A stretch of 64,000 nucleotides of DNA from CALRQJ02 sp943370285 (GCA_943370285.1 CALRQJ020000005.1:201113-265112); one strand, 5' to 3'; counted from the first letter of the stretch, positions 27,782-38,279 are shown. Notes: generated from the sequence alone by a model not told the origin. A program made the numbers and translations.

Positions 27782-27807
27782 TGCTAATACAACTTGAGTA
27801 GTTATAA

Positions 27808-27845
27808 AAAATCCCCAATAGCAAAACTATCGGGGATTTTCTTTT
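27808..27845. terminator. Intrinsic terminator after murA
   Basis: AAAATCCCC (27808-27816) with ATAG pairs CTAT plus GGGGATTTT (27832-27840), around a CAAAA loop with one mismatch, then CTTTT. It lies between convergent genes and probably serves both. Confidence 0.8.
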
Positions 27846-27856
27846 AGTACTATTCA

Positions 27857-29692
27857 TTATTGCTTAATGATAACGACAGATTTTCTATTGCCAATTTTTA
27901 AAGCATAAGTTCCTGCTGTAAGAGAATTGATATTGATTTGTTGTTGTGTACTAACAACCCAACCTTGTTGCATTCGTTTACCTTCTAATGAGGTGATGGT
28001 AAATGATTCAGGCTTACTCAAGTCGGCAATATATATCGTAAGCAATCCACTACTGATTGGATTAGGACGAACAACTACATCCCTCTTTATAGCATTGATA
28101 TTCAAATTGACCATCCTACTATAAGTGATAGCACCATCAGTGGCAATAGATTTAATTCTGTAAAAGTTGATGCCTACTAGCGGACAAGCATCAACAAAAG
28201 CATAACTATTCCTTCCGGCTGCCATTTGAGTTGCAATTGTAGTAAATAGAATGCCATCGGTAGAACGTTCTATTTGATATTCTTTTTCGTTTTGTTCGGC
28301 AGCAATACTCCATTCAATTTGAACATTTTGCTGTTTTAACACTGCAGTAATCGAAGTAAAATGTACAGCTAAAGGCTCCGTAAAATTGACATTGATATTA
28401 GGCACTACATCTGATACATTATTAATGACTACAGCAGTACCCGGCCAACTATTTGCATTATTATAATATAACCCCGTACTAGAACCATTACGCTGAAAGT
28501 AAATAGCATAAGTACCCGGCGGAACACATAACTGATAAGTACTGTTGTTGCCATTGTAATGAACTTGATATAATGGCGTATTAGGCGTAGTGTAGCTATA
28601 GGCAACTATTTCTCCTTCCGTTGGATTACCGTTATACCTAAATGTACCAGTAATCAAACCACCTCTTTGAATAGTTGCATTAATATTTTTAACACTATCA
28701 ACACTAATCGGAACATTGACAATATCACTAGCATTGTGAAGATACTTTTGGTTGTAGTAGGTTAATACATAACCGTTAAGATTTTCATTATCGCCAAACT
28801 GAATCAAATAATTACCGGTATCTACCGTAAGATAATATACACCATTACTATTGGTTGCTCCATAATAGCCATCGCCACCCATAGGAGGATTAGCCCCAAC
28901 TGGAAATCCTGCCAAAGGATTATTTGATGCATCTTTTACTGTACCTGTAATTACTTTTCCTGCTAACACGATAAAGTTTGCGTTGGTAATGTTACTAGTA
29001 ATTGTTGCGTTAACTCTATTGGGCGAAACAATTAAGCCTGCTAAATTAACAGTGTTGAATGGATCGGTGGGAACTTCAATTTCCATAGCTGAACCGGAGG
29101 TTACATTAGTATTCATGGTATAATAACCCATGGCATTGGTGAGGGCAAAATATTCACCACCGCCTGAATTTTTTCTAGCCTGTACTACTATATCAGCTAA
29201 ACCATTTCCACCTTGAGTAACCCTACCACCAATAGTATAAGTGATTGTTTGTAATGTGGTTTCTGTAAACAATGCCTGAGCACTATTAGAGCCAACAATA
29301 GTTTTGAAAATATATTTTGCCACCGGAAAATATTCACCACCCAGTTGAGTTGTAATAACACCGTTTGCGGCGCCATCATCATCTCCCGGGCCCTGTGAAC
29401 CGGGTAAACCATCAACCTGTGTAAATTGAATAAATAAAATATCTGTTGTTGGATTGATGATATTGTTTTCATCTTTATCTATCCACAACTGATTGGTAAC
29501 CTGCTGTGATGCCATTAAACCACTAATCACCCAATGTAAAGCTGCACCTTGTTCAATTGCCACTCCTGTAGATTGACCATTTACGGTAATGGCAAGCTGT
29601 GCTTGCAAGCCTGCAAATGGAACACATAGCAAAATAAAACTCAACAAGCTTTGTCGTATTTTTTTACTGAGTGTTGATAGTAAAGTTTTCAT
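27857..29692 (-). CDS. Secreted protein with carboxypeptidase-like domains and T9SS sorting tail
   Basis: 611 residues from ATG at 29692; a longer frame to 29725 adds residues before a clear signal peptide (LLSFILLCVPFAGLQAQ). The middle holds two or three carboxypeptidase-regulatory-like beta domains (TYTIGGRVTQGGNGLADIVV; VITGTVKDASNNPLAGFPVG; LITGTFRYNGNPTEGEIVAY). Then comes an Fn3-like stretch (IEWSIAAEQNEKEYQIERST). The last 75 residues are a type A T9SS sorting domain (VRPNPISSGLLTIYI...TAGTYALKIG). The protein is exported across the outer membrane and probably attached at the surface. Its activity is unknown. Confidence 0.85.
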   Translation of the reverse strand: MKTLLSTLSKKIRQSLLSFILLCVPFAGLQAQLAITVNGQSTGVAIEQGAALHWVISGLMASQQVTNQLWIDKDENNIINPTTDILFIQFTQVDGLPGSQGPGDDDGAANGVITTQLGGEYFPVAKYIFKTIVGSNSAQALFTETTLQTITYTIGGRVTQGGNGLADIVVQARKNSGGGEYFALTNAMGYYTMNTNVTSGSAMEIEVPTDPFNTVNLAGLIVSPNRVNATITSNITNANFIVLAGKVITGTVKDASNNPLAGFPVGANPPMGGDGYYGATNSNGVYYLTVDTGNYLIQFGDNENLNGYVLTYYNQKYLHNASDIVNVPISVDSVKNINATIQRGGLITGTFRYNGNPTEGEIVAYSYTTPNTPLYQVHYNGNNSTYQLCVPPGTYAIYFQRNGSSTGLYYNNANSWPGTAVVINNVSDVVPNINVNFTEPLAVHFTSITAVLKQQNVQIEWSIAAEQNEKEYQIERSTDGILFTTIATQMAAGRNSYAFVDACPLVGINFYRIKSIATDGAITYSRMVNLNINAIKRDVVVRPNPISSGLLTIYIADLSKPESFTITSLEGKRMQQGWVVSTQQQININSLTAGTYALKIGNRKSVVIIKQ

Positions 29693-30064
29693 TTCATTTG
29701 ATTTATAGATAATGTGATATTGCAATTGCCAGTTACAATTGATTGAAGTCAGTTTGACTAAGTAAAATGTTTTGTGTTAGAACAAAGTGTAGCAGTGATT
29801 ATGCAGGAATATCTTGATAAATACCGTGTGTTTTTTGAAGGAGTACATCGTAACTACAAAAATCAAAAAGGGCAAAATGTTTTACATGATTCGGCGCAAA
29901 AATGGCAAAGTAGAATATGCCAATGACATTGTGAATACCATTGTAAGTACTATATGTTGCAAATGCAAACATAAATGTTGCCTAAGGCAGATTTTCAACC
30001 AACTAAAGGTACACTTATCCTATTCGGAAAATCATGACGTTCGACATAATTTAAGGTCATAAAA
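29693..30064. other. Intergenic region between divergent-ended genes, no supported gene
   Basis: About 370 bp. A plus-strand open frame of 82 codons from TTG 29814 to 30062 contains a cysteine cluster (CCKCKHKCC) but has no signal, no family match and no good start. It was not accepted as a gene. The region probably carries the promoter of the minus-strand T9SS protein. Confidence 0.4.
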
Positions 30065-30091
30065 AACCCCGATAGTGCTGCTATCGGGGTT
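30065..30091. terminator. Intrinsic terminator
   Basis: AACCCCGATAG (30065-30075), TGCTG loop, CTATCGGGGTT (30081-30091). Perfect 11-bp stem, with A-rich sequence to the left, so it works as terminator for the minus-strand amidohydrolase gene that ends at 30111. Its stem resembles the one after murA (CCCC-ATAG core). Confidence 0.8.
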
Positions 30092-30110
30092 GTATTGTTT
30101 GATGTTGTGA

Positions 30111-33100
30111 TTAATGCTTACCACAATGACATTGCGGCTTGGTAAAGCTATTGGTTTCTTCGTGCCAGCCCAATTGCGTTGCTTTTGGATGTTCCCACCA
30201 AAAAGGAGTTGCTTTCTTATTGGCATTGCCTATCTCATTCATTGTTACGGCATCGTATAAACGACCATTAATCATAGTGTATTTGATAAATTCGGTGTTG
30301 CGGATATTAGTCAACGGATTTTTGTCTAACACTAATAAATCGGCCAATTTTCCTGCTTCAATTGATCCGATAGATTGATCTAAGCCCAACGATTGAGCAC
30401 CACTTAATGTTGCTGCTTTTAAAGCTTGTAAATTACTCATGCCACCTTGGGCTAACATCCAGGTTTCCCAATGTGCTCCAATACCTTGAATTTGTCCGTG
30501 AGCACCCATATTTACTTTCACTCCGGCATCTGCTAATTGCTTCGCACTTTTAGATACCAAGATGTGTCCGTTTTCATATTCTTCATCCGGCAACATGGTT
30601 CTAAAACGGCTCCTGCTATCAATTATACCTCTTGGGGTAAATTTCAATAAACGTTCTGTTTCCCAAACATTGGTTTTTTGATACCAATAATATTCTCCGT
30701 TTGGAGCACCATAACAAACAATTAAAGTGGGTGTGTAACCCGTGGTTGAATTTTTCCAAAGGTTAATTACATCTTGGTGCAATTGTGCTATTGGAATATT
30801 ATGTTCTATAGTGGTATGACCATCGTTAATCATACTCATATTGTGATAAAAGAAAGAACCACCTTCGGGCACTACTTCCATTTGTAATTCACGGGCAGCT
30901 TGTATCACCATTTGTCGTTGTTCACGACGGGGTTGATTATAACTTTTTATTGAAAAAGCACCATAAGCTTTGCTTCTTCTCAATGCACTTCTAGCATCGT
31001 CGATTGTATTAATCACAGCTTTAAAATCGCCATCGGCACCATAAATAATAGTTCCGGTAGAAAACACTCTTGGTCCAACCATCAACCCTGCTTTTACCAA
31101 TTCGCTTTGGGCAAATACCATTTCACTATTCGCCGATGGATCATGCATAGTGGTTACACCATAAGCCAAATTAGCAAAGTATGGCCAATGCTTCTGCGGC
31201 GTTAATCCGTATCTGAAATGATTGCCATGTGCATGGGCATCTACCATACCCGGCATAATAGTTTTACCATTAACATCAATGATGGTAGTGCCTTTGGGAA
31301 TACTAATATTTTTACCTACTGCTTTAATTATATTACCTTCTACCAACACCGTACCTTTTTCGATGACTTCATCACCTTTCATAGTAATGATTCGGGCATT
31401 AGTAAAAGCTATGCTGCCATTGGGTTTATCAGCTTTAAATGTTAAACCAATGTTGATGCCTTTTTCGGGCAACACGAAACTACTGTCGGGTCTGCCTGCA
31501 ATAAATTCAAAACGTTCTGCCAAATTAATGGCAAAATATTCATTGCCCAAGGTATAGTACAACTGTTTGTTATCAGCACTCCAATGTAGATTGATGCCTG
31601 CATCTTTACTGACTAATTTTACCGGAAATTCTGCTGTACCGCTACCTATCTCCATGGTTTTGCCGGTATGCGGAAAAGCAGCAACATACACTTTATGTAA
31701 ATCAACAAATGCTACCCAATTTTCATCGGGAGACACTGTGTACTGACTAGCATAGGTACTTTTAAATATGGTTCGATCATCAAATCCATTTACATCGTAA
31801 CTGCCAAAAGTTTTGTTGAGGCTGCCAAATAAGTTGCCTCCTGTTTGATAAAAAATTCGATCTCCTGTAGCATTAAACTTAGGGTATTCGCCTTTACTAC
31901 TTACAAAAGTAATAGTACTACCATCGGCTTTCATTTTATATACACCCGGCTTTGTGGTATAAGCATTTCCTTGTATTTCATTGCCATCTTCTTTTTCAAA
32001 TACAATCTGCTTCCCATCTCTACTAAATGATGGATTACGATAGATGCCTTTTTCAGAAGTTAATTTTGTAGGATTGCCGCCGTTGGCGGAAATAGTGTAC
32101 ACCCCACCTGTTGCATCATCGTCCCAAGTAACATACACAATGGTTTTTCCATCGCTAGAAAAAGAAGGTTCAAATTCAAAAGCCGTGCCATTCGATAATC
32201 GTTCAGGTGTGCCATTGGGCAATGCCTTTTTCCATAAATAACCCAATGCATTAAAAACTACTATTTTGCCATCCGGCGATGTTTTTGCATGGCGAATAAC
32301 ATGTGCCGTAACTTTTTCTTCATTGATATTTTGTTGAAACCGAACTGCCTCAGCAATGGTTTGTTCCACATTTACTGTAAAAGGAATATTGGTAACAACA
32401 TTCTTTCCGTTTACTGCAACTTTTTGCAACTTACCATTAGCCCAAATAATGATGTGTTGATTATCTGGTGTAAAAGCATAACGAGTATATATACCAAAGA
32501 TTGTCCATGCTTCTTGTTGGTCTTTACTTAATTGATCGTAGACCGGCCATTCTTCTCCCGTAGCTAAATTTCTGATATAAAGGACTGTTTTTGTTCTCAC
32601 TCTTTTGATGAAAGCCAATTGTTTTCCATCATGCGACAATTGTGGTCGAAATGCTCCACCGGGACCACCGGTAACTATTTCACTAGTTCCCTTTTCACGG
32701 TCAAATCGTTTGATAGCAAAGATTTGATTGTTGGGATCTTTATTGTATTGAAAAGAACCGCCGGGATACATATCTTCTGAATAATACACATGTCGGCCAT
32801 CGGGAGAAACGATGGGTTCGTTTACATCCTGCTGGTCATTTTTGCGAGCCGTCAATTGCAAACCATTACCGCCACTAATATGATACATCCACAATTCACC
32901 GGCACCTAAAGAACGCTGCGAGGTAAAATGTTTTCGTGCAACAATATATTGACCATCAGGTGTAAACACCGCATTGTTGAGTAAACGAAATGTTTCTTTG
33001 GTAATCTGTTTGGCGTTGCTGCCATTTTTATCCATCACCCAAATATTATCGCCGCCACCTGCATCTGAAGTAAATAATATTTTATTGCCATCGGGACTAA

Positions 33101-33371
33101 ATTTTGGCTGTACTTCGTAAGCTAATCCTTTACGTAGAACCGTTGCAGTTCCACCCGTTGCCGAGATAGTATAAATATCGCCGAGCATATCAAAGACGAT
33201 AGTGCTTCCATCAGGAGATACATCCAAATTCATCCATGTTCCTTCATTTACACTAAAGTTGATGGTTTTAGATGGACCGCCGGGATTGTTGACATCCCAT
33301 TTCTTTTTTTCTTGAGCAAAGGCAGTTAGTAGTAGGCACACACTGCCCATCAGCAATACTATTTTTTTCAT
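30111..33371 (-). CDS. TolB-like propeller fused to amidohydrolase, secreted
   Basis: 1086 residues with signal peptide (VLLMGSVCLLLTAFAQ). Residues about 40-640 are PD40/WD40-like propeller repeats with the recurring pattern FSPDGNKILF, ISPDGRHVYY, FSSDGKTIVY and FSRDGKQIVF. Residues about 660-1070 are an amidohydrolase domain of the imidazolonepropionase type: NGKTIMPGMVDAHAHGNH with the metal-binding HAH, then ITMINDGHTTIEHNI, and SIGSIEAGKLADLLVLDKNP. The tail ends with CHCGKH. Known fusions of this kind are secreted Bacteroidota hydrolases of unknown substrate. Confidence 0.9.
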   Translation of the reverse strand: MKKIVLLMGSVCLLLTAFAQEKKKWDVNNPGGPSKTINFSVNEGTWMNLDVSPDGSTIVFDMLGDIYTISATGGTATVLRKGLAYEVQPKFSPDGNKILFTSDAGGGDNIWVMDKNGSNAKQITKETFRLLNNAVFTPDGQYIVARKHFTSQRSLGAGELWMYHISGGNGLQLTARKNDQQDVNEPIVSPDGRHVYYSEDMYPGGSFQYNKDPNNQIFAIKRFDREKGTSEIVTGGPGGAFRPQLSHDGKQLAFIKRVRTKTVLYIRNLATGEEWPVYDQLSKDQQEAWTIFGIYTRYAFTPDNQHIIIWANGKLQKVAVNGKNVVTNIPFTVNVEQTIAEAVRFQQNINEEKVTAHVIRHAKTSPDGKIVVFNALGYLWKKALPNGTPERLSNGTAFEFEPSFSSDGKTIVYVTWDDDATGGVYTISANGGNPTKLTSEKGIYRNPSFSRDGKQIVFEKEDGNEIQGNAYTTKPGVYKMKADGSTITFVSSKGEYPKFNATGDRIFYQTGGNLFGSLNKTFGSYDVNGFDDRTIFKSTYASQYTVSPDENWVAFVDLHKVYVAAFPHTGKTMEIGSGTAEFPVKLVSKDAGINLHWSADNKQLYYTLGNEYFAINLAERFEFIAGRPDSSFVLPEKGINIGLTFKADKPNGSIAFTNARIITMKGDEVIEKGTVLVEGNIIKAVGKNISIPKGTTIIDVNGKTIMPGMVDAHAHGNHFRYGLTPQKHWPYFANLAYGVTTMHDPSANSEMVFAQSELVKAGLMVGPRVFSTGTIIYGADGDFKAVINTIDDARSALRRSKAYGAFSIKSYNQPRREQRQMVIQAARELQMEVVPEGGSFFYHNMSMINDGHTTIEHNIPIAQLHQDVINLWKNSTTGYTPTLIVCYGAPNGEYYWYQKTNVWETERLLKFTPRGIIDSRSRFRTMLPDEEYENGHILVSKSAKQLADAGVKVNMGAHGQIQGIGAHWETWMLAQGGMSNLQALKAATLSGAQSLGLDQSIGSIEAGKLADLLVLDKNPLTNIRNTEFIKYTMINGRLYDAVTMNEIGNANKKATPFWWEHPKATQLGWHEETNSFTKPQCHCGKH

Positions 33372-33465
33372 GGCTTGTGATTGAGGTTGGGCTAAGGTAT
33401 CAATAATTAGTGGGTGAAAATGAAAATAGGAAGAGTGGCTGCAATAATGATAGTATCTTTAGAAG

Positions 33466-34152
33466 ATGTTAGTTGATTTGCTTCGATCTAGTAGTCATCA
33501 ATTTGGGAAAGTAGTTCCATTTTATCCGGGACATGATAAAATAGTAAAGCTTGATTTTACAGCCGCTAATACCGATTTAACAGAGGCTTTGGTAAATGAT
33601 ACTGCGTCTTTTTCTCAATACATTGATAAAAAATTATCCGATGCCAATGCATTGTATGGCATTGGTGGATATGATGAATTGCGAACCGTGTACAGCCGAA
33701 GCAAAGTATTTGATTCGACTGTAGAGCCTCGACGCTTACATTTAGGTATTGATGTTTGGGGCAAGGCAGGCACACCTGTAATTGCACCATTAGGCGGTAT
33801 GGTACACAGCGTTGGTTACAATGGTGCATTTGGCGATTATGGTGCTACCATCATTTTGCAACACCAAAGAAATATGCTGCAGTTTCATACGCTGTATGGG
33901 CATATGTCTAAAGCCGATATTTTTCGCTTTCCCGAAGGAAAATACATTAGCCAGGGAGAAATTATTGCCCATTTTGGCACACCGGAAGAAAACGGAAATT
34001 GGCCGCCACATTTGCACTTTCAAATCATTATTGATATGGAGTTTAAAGAAGGCGATTATCCGGGAGTTTGTAAGTTAAGTGAACGAGAAAAATATTTAGC
34101 CAACTGCCCCGATGCAGATTTGATTTTACAAATGATGCAATATGCTGTTTAA
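33466..34152 (+). CDS. M23 family peptidase (LytM-like)
   Basis: 228 residues without a clear signal peptide. The zinc endopeptidase domain has HLGIDVWGKAGTPVIAP (HxxxD) near residues 97-113, the GAFGDYGATIILQH strand, LYGHMS near 145, and the final HLHF near 181. M23 enzymes cut peptidoglycan cross-bridges. With no signal sequence, cytoplasmic location or an unusual export route must be allowed. An N-terminal segment of about 80 residues is unassigned. It is convergent with the WG-repeat gene. Confidence 0.88.
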   Translation: MLVDLLRSSSHQFGKVVPFYPGHDKIVKLDFTAANTDLTEALVNDTASFSQYIDKKLSDANALYGIGGYDELRTVYSRSKVFDSTVEPRRLHLGIDVWGKAGTPVIAPLGGMVHSVGYNGAFGDYGATIILQHQRNMLQFHTLYGHMSKADIFRFPEGKYISQGEIIAHFGTPEENGNWPPHLHFQIIIDMEFKEGDYPGVCKLSEREKYLANCPDADLILQMMQYAV

Positions 34153-34179
34153 TTATTTGGATTGCTGGTGGGTTGCCAA

Positions 34180-35427
34180 CTAATCTTCCCAATAGGTATT
34201 ACCCAACTGGTCAATCACACCTAATTTACGTTTGCCGTTATATGCCATGAAAAAGAGTTGCTGATTCATATACTCATAATCTAACTTTGAATAAACAGGT
34301 TGTGCTATCCATTTATCTAAAGCAAAGTTGTAAATACCGTATTTAAAATTATAATCTTTATCGGCGGTGACCACAATATAACAATCACTCCATTGGTCGT
34401 AATCAAACACTAAGATTTCAAAAAAATCGGTTTTGCTGATTCGTTTTCCCTTGTGGTCAATAACATATTGCTGACCACTTTTGGTTCTTACTCTTAACTT
34501 TCCGTTGCTTAATAATTGTAATTTGTCAACATCGGTTTTATAGCCGGAAATAAGCGTTTCGCTGCCGGTGTTATCTACCAGAAAATATTGTTTATTTCTT
34601 TCGCACAACAGCAATTTATCTCTCATACTACTTACAAAATAGTAATCGGTTTTATTCAGTCTAGTGCCATCGTTTTTATAGAGCTGGTAATCGCCACCAT
34701 TTCTATTGTCTCTTTGCCAAATACCATTACCCAAGTATTGCATTTCATAATCTTTCGGACAAGATATGGTACAAATGATATTGCCTGAAAAATCGACTAA
34801 ACCATATTTTCTCGTTTTATGATTTTCAAAAACCAAAACATCATCAGCTTCAACAATTTTTGAACTGTTGCAAGGCAATATTTCATTTCCTTTTGTATCA
34901 ATAATACCAAAGCCTGATTTTTCTTCTACAATAAAACATTGACCATATTGTGCATAATCAATACTGCTGTATGCTTTTTTGGTGATGCGATTAAAAGCCG
35001 TATCTACAAGAATGTACTTATTATTTTCTGCTTCTGATTCGCACAACAAATAGTTTCCAATCATAGAAGTAAAACCAAGTGACTGCGGTATTTGCTTCAT
35101 CAGTTTTCCGTTACCATCGTACATGGTTTGATAGCCTCCTTTATTACCAATGACAATACCGGAATCAGGGTTGCCAAATGTGCCAATAAAAGCGGTCGGC
35201 AATACTAATTTTCCTGCTGTTGAAACAACGCCATTAATTATTTTTCCACTGTAGATACGGTAATGGGAATTATAGTTGGCGATGCTATCATGCTCGGCCG
35301 GTATCAACCATTTTTTATCGCTATTTACAAAGCCCCATTTGTTGGCTTTGCGAAATGGATAGGCAATCGGTTGTGCTATGGTAGTATAACCTATCGTAAC
35401 TAAAACGAGTAATAGTATTTTATTCAT
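34180..35427 (-). CDS. WG repeat-containing protein
   Basis: 415 residues with a signal peptide (ILLLVLVTIGYTTIAQ). Several WG units of about 50 residues each carry the pattern KWGFVNSDKKWLIPAEHDSI, GFGIIDTKGNEILP, KYGLVDFSGNIICTI and YVIDHKGKRI. The family has no proven biochemical role; these proteins are often exported. The gene is monocistronic. Confidence 0.82.
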   Translation of the reverse strand: MNKILLLVLVTIGYTTIAQPIAYPFRKANKWGFVNSDKKWLIPAEHDSIANYNSHYRIYSGKIINGVVSTAGKLVLPTAFIGTFGNPDSGIVIGNKGGYQTMYDGNGKLMKQIPQSLGFTSMIGNYLLCESEAENNKYILVDTAFNRITKKAYSSIDYAQYGQCFIVEEKSGFGIIDTKGNEILPCNSSKIVEADDVLVFENHKTRKYGLVDFSGNIICTISCPKDYEMQYLGNGIWQRDNRNGGDYQLYKNDGTRLNKTDYYFVSSMRDKLLLCERNKQYFLVDNTGSETLISGYKTDVDKLQLLSNGKLRVRTKSGQQYVIDHKGKRISKTDFFEILVFDYDQWSDCYIVVTADKDYNFKYGIYNFALDKWIAQPVYSKLDYEYMNQQLFFMAYNGKRKLGVIDQLGNTYWED

Positions 35428-35453
35428 AACGTAGAATTGATATAAAAATAGAA

Positions 35454-35480
35454 AAGGGTATTGAATAACACAATACCCTT
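35454..35480 (-). terminator. Intrinsic terminator downstream of DUF1501 gene
   Basis: AAGGGTATTG (35454-35463), 7-nt loop, CAATACCCTT (35471-35480). On the minus strand it is followed by TTTTCTATTTTTA. It lies 60 bp past the stop of the DUF1501 gene. Confidence 0.75.
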
Positions 35481-35541
35481 AACACGGTAATTATTTTGCT
35501 GATGCATTACTTAAGCAGATGGCAATACACCTTTTTAAAGT

Positions 35542-36741
35542 TTAGATAAACCCTAAATGATCATAGCTGCCTTGTAAAATAGCTTTATCGTCGGCACCTA
35601 ACCATTTATTTAAAATGGTAGCATACACATTTTTAAAATCTACTTTATATTTTAAGTCACCTTCATCTAAATCGGCTAAATCGGGCAACGCATTAATCAA
35701 TCCTTTTTGTTTTAAACCACCACTTACCAAAAACATATTATTTGCTGTGCCATGGTCGGTTCCGCCACTTGCATTTTGTGCTACTCTTCTACCAAATTCA
35801 CTAAAGCTCATCAGCAATACATCATCAAAGCGATTGTTGGCTTTTAAGTCTTTCACAAAAGCCGCAATAGCATCATTCATTTCTTTGAACAAACGATTTT
35901 GCTGTCCTTCTTGATTCACATGTGTATCAAAACTACCATGACTAACATAGTACACTTTGGTGTTGATGTCAGACATAATCAGCGATGCAATTGTTTTAAA
36001 ACTATTGCCTAAATCTGATGATGGATAAGCTGTTGTAGTAGGTCTTAATTTGCTTTGCTGAAAAATATAATCGGCACTGCTGATGGTTTCGGCCATCGTT
36101 TTATACAAATAATCTACAGGTTGTTCGCCTTTCACATCTACATGAGATTGAGCAATGGCTTTCAAATATTTTTCTTGACTAGTGCCGTATAACCTGCGAG
36201 GATCTTTAAATGCCAAACCTTTTGATTGTTCGCCTTTTAAAGCCAAACTTAACACATCATCAATTTCTAATGCATGGGTTGGTTTATCGCAGCCATGGCA
36301 TTGAGCATCTAAGTAACGACCAATCCAGCCATGGTTCCAATACTCGGTAGAAGAAGAGGCGGAATGCCAAATATCCATACTGCGGAAATGACTGCGGTCG
36401 GGGTTTGGATAGCCCACACTGTTGATGATACCCAAACCACCATCGGCATGAATATCTCTAAAAGCTGTTAAGGCAGGATGCAATCCTACTTCATCTGTTA
36501 GCAACAAAGACTTAGATTTTTCGATACCTAATTTTGGACGGCTGCGATAGTAAATATCATTAGCCACCGGAATCACAGTGTTTAAGCCATCGTTACCGCC
36601 ACTTAATTGCAGTACTACAACTACTTTATTGCCGGGTGGCACAAGCCTGCCTTGTTCAAAAGCTTTTAAAAACTTAGGCAATAACATACTAGCCGTAGCT
36701 AGTGAACCCATTTGTATAAACCCCCTACGTTTAATAACCAT
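35542..36741 (-). CDS. DUF1501 domain protein with Tat-type signal
   Basis: 399 residues from ATG at 36741; the longer frame adds ten residues before a twin-arginine-like start (KRRGFIQMGSLATASMLLP). DUF1501 features include VVVLQLSGGNDGLNTVIP near residue 40, NPDRSHFRSMDIWH, YYVSHGSFDTHVNQEGQQ, and GTDHGTANNMFLVSGG. The family resembles alkaline-phosphatase/sulfatase folds, though its activity is unproven. It nearly always occurs with DUF1800, as here (gap 62 bp, DUF1800 first). Confidence 0.9.
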   Translation of the reverse strand: MVIKRRGFIQMGSLATASMLLPKFLKAFEQGRLVPPGNKVVVVLQLSGGNDGLNTVIPVANDIYYRSRPKLGIEKSKSLLLTDEVGLHPALTAFRDIHADGGLGIINSVGYPNPDRSHFRSMDIWHSASSSTEYWNHGWIGRYLDAQCHGCDKPTHALEIDDVLSLALKGEQSKGLAFKDPRRLYGTSQEKYLKAIAQSHVDVKGEQPVDYLYKTMAETISSADYIFQQSKLRPTTTAYPSSDLGNSFKTIASLIMSDINTKVYYVSHGSFDTHVNQEGQQNRLFKEMNDAIAAFVKDLKANNRFDDVLLMSFSEFGRRVAQNASGGTDHGTANNMFLVSGGLKQKGLINALPDLADLDEGDLKYKVDFKNVYATILNKWLGADDKAILQGSYDHLGFI

Positions 36742-36803
36742 GATGATGTATTTAAGCGATATGAGTACCATTTGTTGTTACAAATAGCACTTACAAATCG
36801 TTA

Positions 36804-38279
36804 TTATGATAATTGATATTCCGGTGTGCTCATTAATGCAACAGTAACTGATTTGATAAATGCTGCTCTACTCGTTTTATCAGCAAATTCTTCTACTGTT
36901 TTCAAATTAACCGAGCCTGCCTTAGTGAGTAGCACTGTTGATTCTAACACTTTTAATAACTGCTCTCTTTGTACCGTTTCAAATTGTTTGATATAGGCAT
37001 CCCAATCTACATTGGCATTAATGGTAAAGCCGCCTTTGCCTAAGGCATTCATGGTTTTTTTGCCTTTGTATTTTTCCATCATACCCATTTGTTGGTCATC
37101 ATCTGCTTTGGCATTGATAGAAAAAGCATCATTATCTTTTATCAACTGTGGAATACGTAAACGCAACATCAAAGTAGAACTATCAATCCAGTTTTTGCCA
37201 CCTGGCCAACCTGCTACATTAGGCGGATAAAACAACAACTGTCCTAAGGCTCTTTGCATCAATAAAAACAATTGTTCGTTCTCTACTTCCATCGGTAATA
37301 ATCGGCGAATGCCCACTAATAATTCTACCGGACTTTTTATTTTACACCCAATGTTTTTAGTATCGTAAAACCAATCGGCTGTAAAAATATCTTTCATCAA
37401 TCCGCCAATATCATAGTTGCTTTTATAAAATCTGTCAGCCAGCCATTTCACCTGCTTTTCATCTACTACATCATTAACAAAATAGCGATAAACTTTACGG
37501 GTAATATAAGTAGCTGTTTGTTGTTGTTCCAGCAATAAATTCAGTAAATCATCGCCATCAAAATTTCCTGTTTTACCCAGTACCGTTTTAGTTCCTTTAT
37601 CGTGTTGAAAACGCCTGAACTGAAATTCACCTTTTAAATTAAAACCCCAACCGGTAAAAGCTCGGGCTGCTTCTTTAATGTCTTTTTCGGTATAGTTACC
37701 TCTACCCATAGTGAATAATTCCATCACCTCACGGGCAAAATTTTCGTTGGGTTTTTCTTTCTTGTTTTGTTGGTTATTGAGAAAACCCAACATGGCGGCA
37801 CTCTTACTTACCCCTTTCAATAAATCGCCAAAATTGCCCAAAGCATTTTCACGAATTACTTTCAGCAACATTTGCTGGTGAAAAATATTTACATCTCTGC
37901 ATGCAAAATGACCATGCCAAAACAGCGACATCTTTTCTCTTAGTTGGGCATCAGTAGTCACCATTTCGTTAAGCCAAGTAAGGTTGAGGCTTTTTAGATC
38001 TTCTCGGCTTTGATTTCTGATCTTCTTTTTCGTTTCATTGTCAACGCCATTTTTTCGCAGTCTTTCCATTTGAATCGCATCACCAATACCCATGAATAAC
38101 CCTTTGAGGTTGTTATCGGCCACATCAAAATAATCGGGGGTTTTGACAGCAGCAGTTTCTAATGCTGCATAAACAGCTTTATGAGAACTGTTGCTTAAGG
38201 TGGACAATTGTGTTGCAGAAATGCCAAAGCCGGCACGACTCAGCAAGTGCTGCGTCTTCATTTGACTAGTAACCACCAT
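36804..38279 (-). CDS. DUF1800 domain protein
   Basis: 491 residues. Family markers are HLLSRAGFGIS at the start, MSLFWHGHFAC, QQMLLKVIRENALGNF, NENFAREVMELFTMG, GWGFNLKG and PPNVAGWPGGKNWI. DUF1800 proteins are large alpha-helical proteins of unknown role, paired with DUF1501 partners, and have been suggested to act in envelope or polymer work. There is no obvious signal peptide, so export may depend on the Tat-type partner, which is inference. Confidence 0.9.
   Translation of the reverse strand: MVVTSQMKTQHLLSRAGFGISATQLSTLSNSSHKAVYAALETAAVKTPDYFDVADNNLKGLFMGIGDAIQMERLRKNGVDNETKKKIRNQSREDLKSLNLTWLNEMVTTDAQLREKMSLFWHGHFACRDVNIFHQQMLLKVIRENALGNFGDLLKGVSKSAAMLGFLNNQQNKKEKPNENFAREVMELFTMGRGNYTEKDIKEAARAFTGWGFNLKGEFQFRRFQHDKGTKTVLGKTGNFDGDDLLNLLLEQQQTATYITRKVYRYFVNDVVDEKQVKWLADRFYKSNYDIGGLMKDIFTADWFYDTKNIGCKIKSPVELLVGIRRLLPMEVENEQLFLLMQRALGQLLFYPPNVAGWPGGKNWIDSSTLMLRLRIPQLIKDNDAFSINAKADDDQQMGMMEKYKGKKTMNALGKGGFTINANVDWDAYIKQFETVQREQLLKVLESTVLLTKAGSVNLKTVEEFADKTSRAAFIKSVTVALMSTPEYQLS

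Noticed and set aside
29814..30062. 82-residue cysteine-rich open frame
   Set aside because: TTG start, low-complexity Cys/Lys cluster only, no signal or family, and it runs into a terminator region. Most likely chance.
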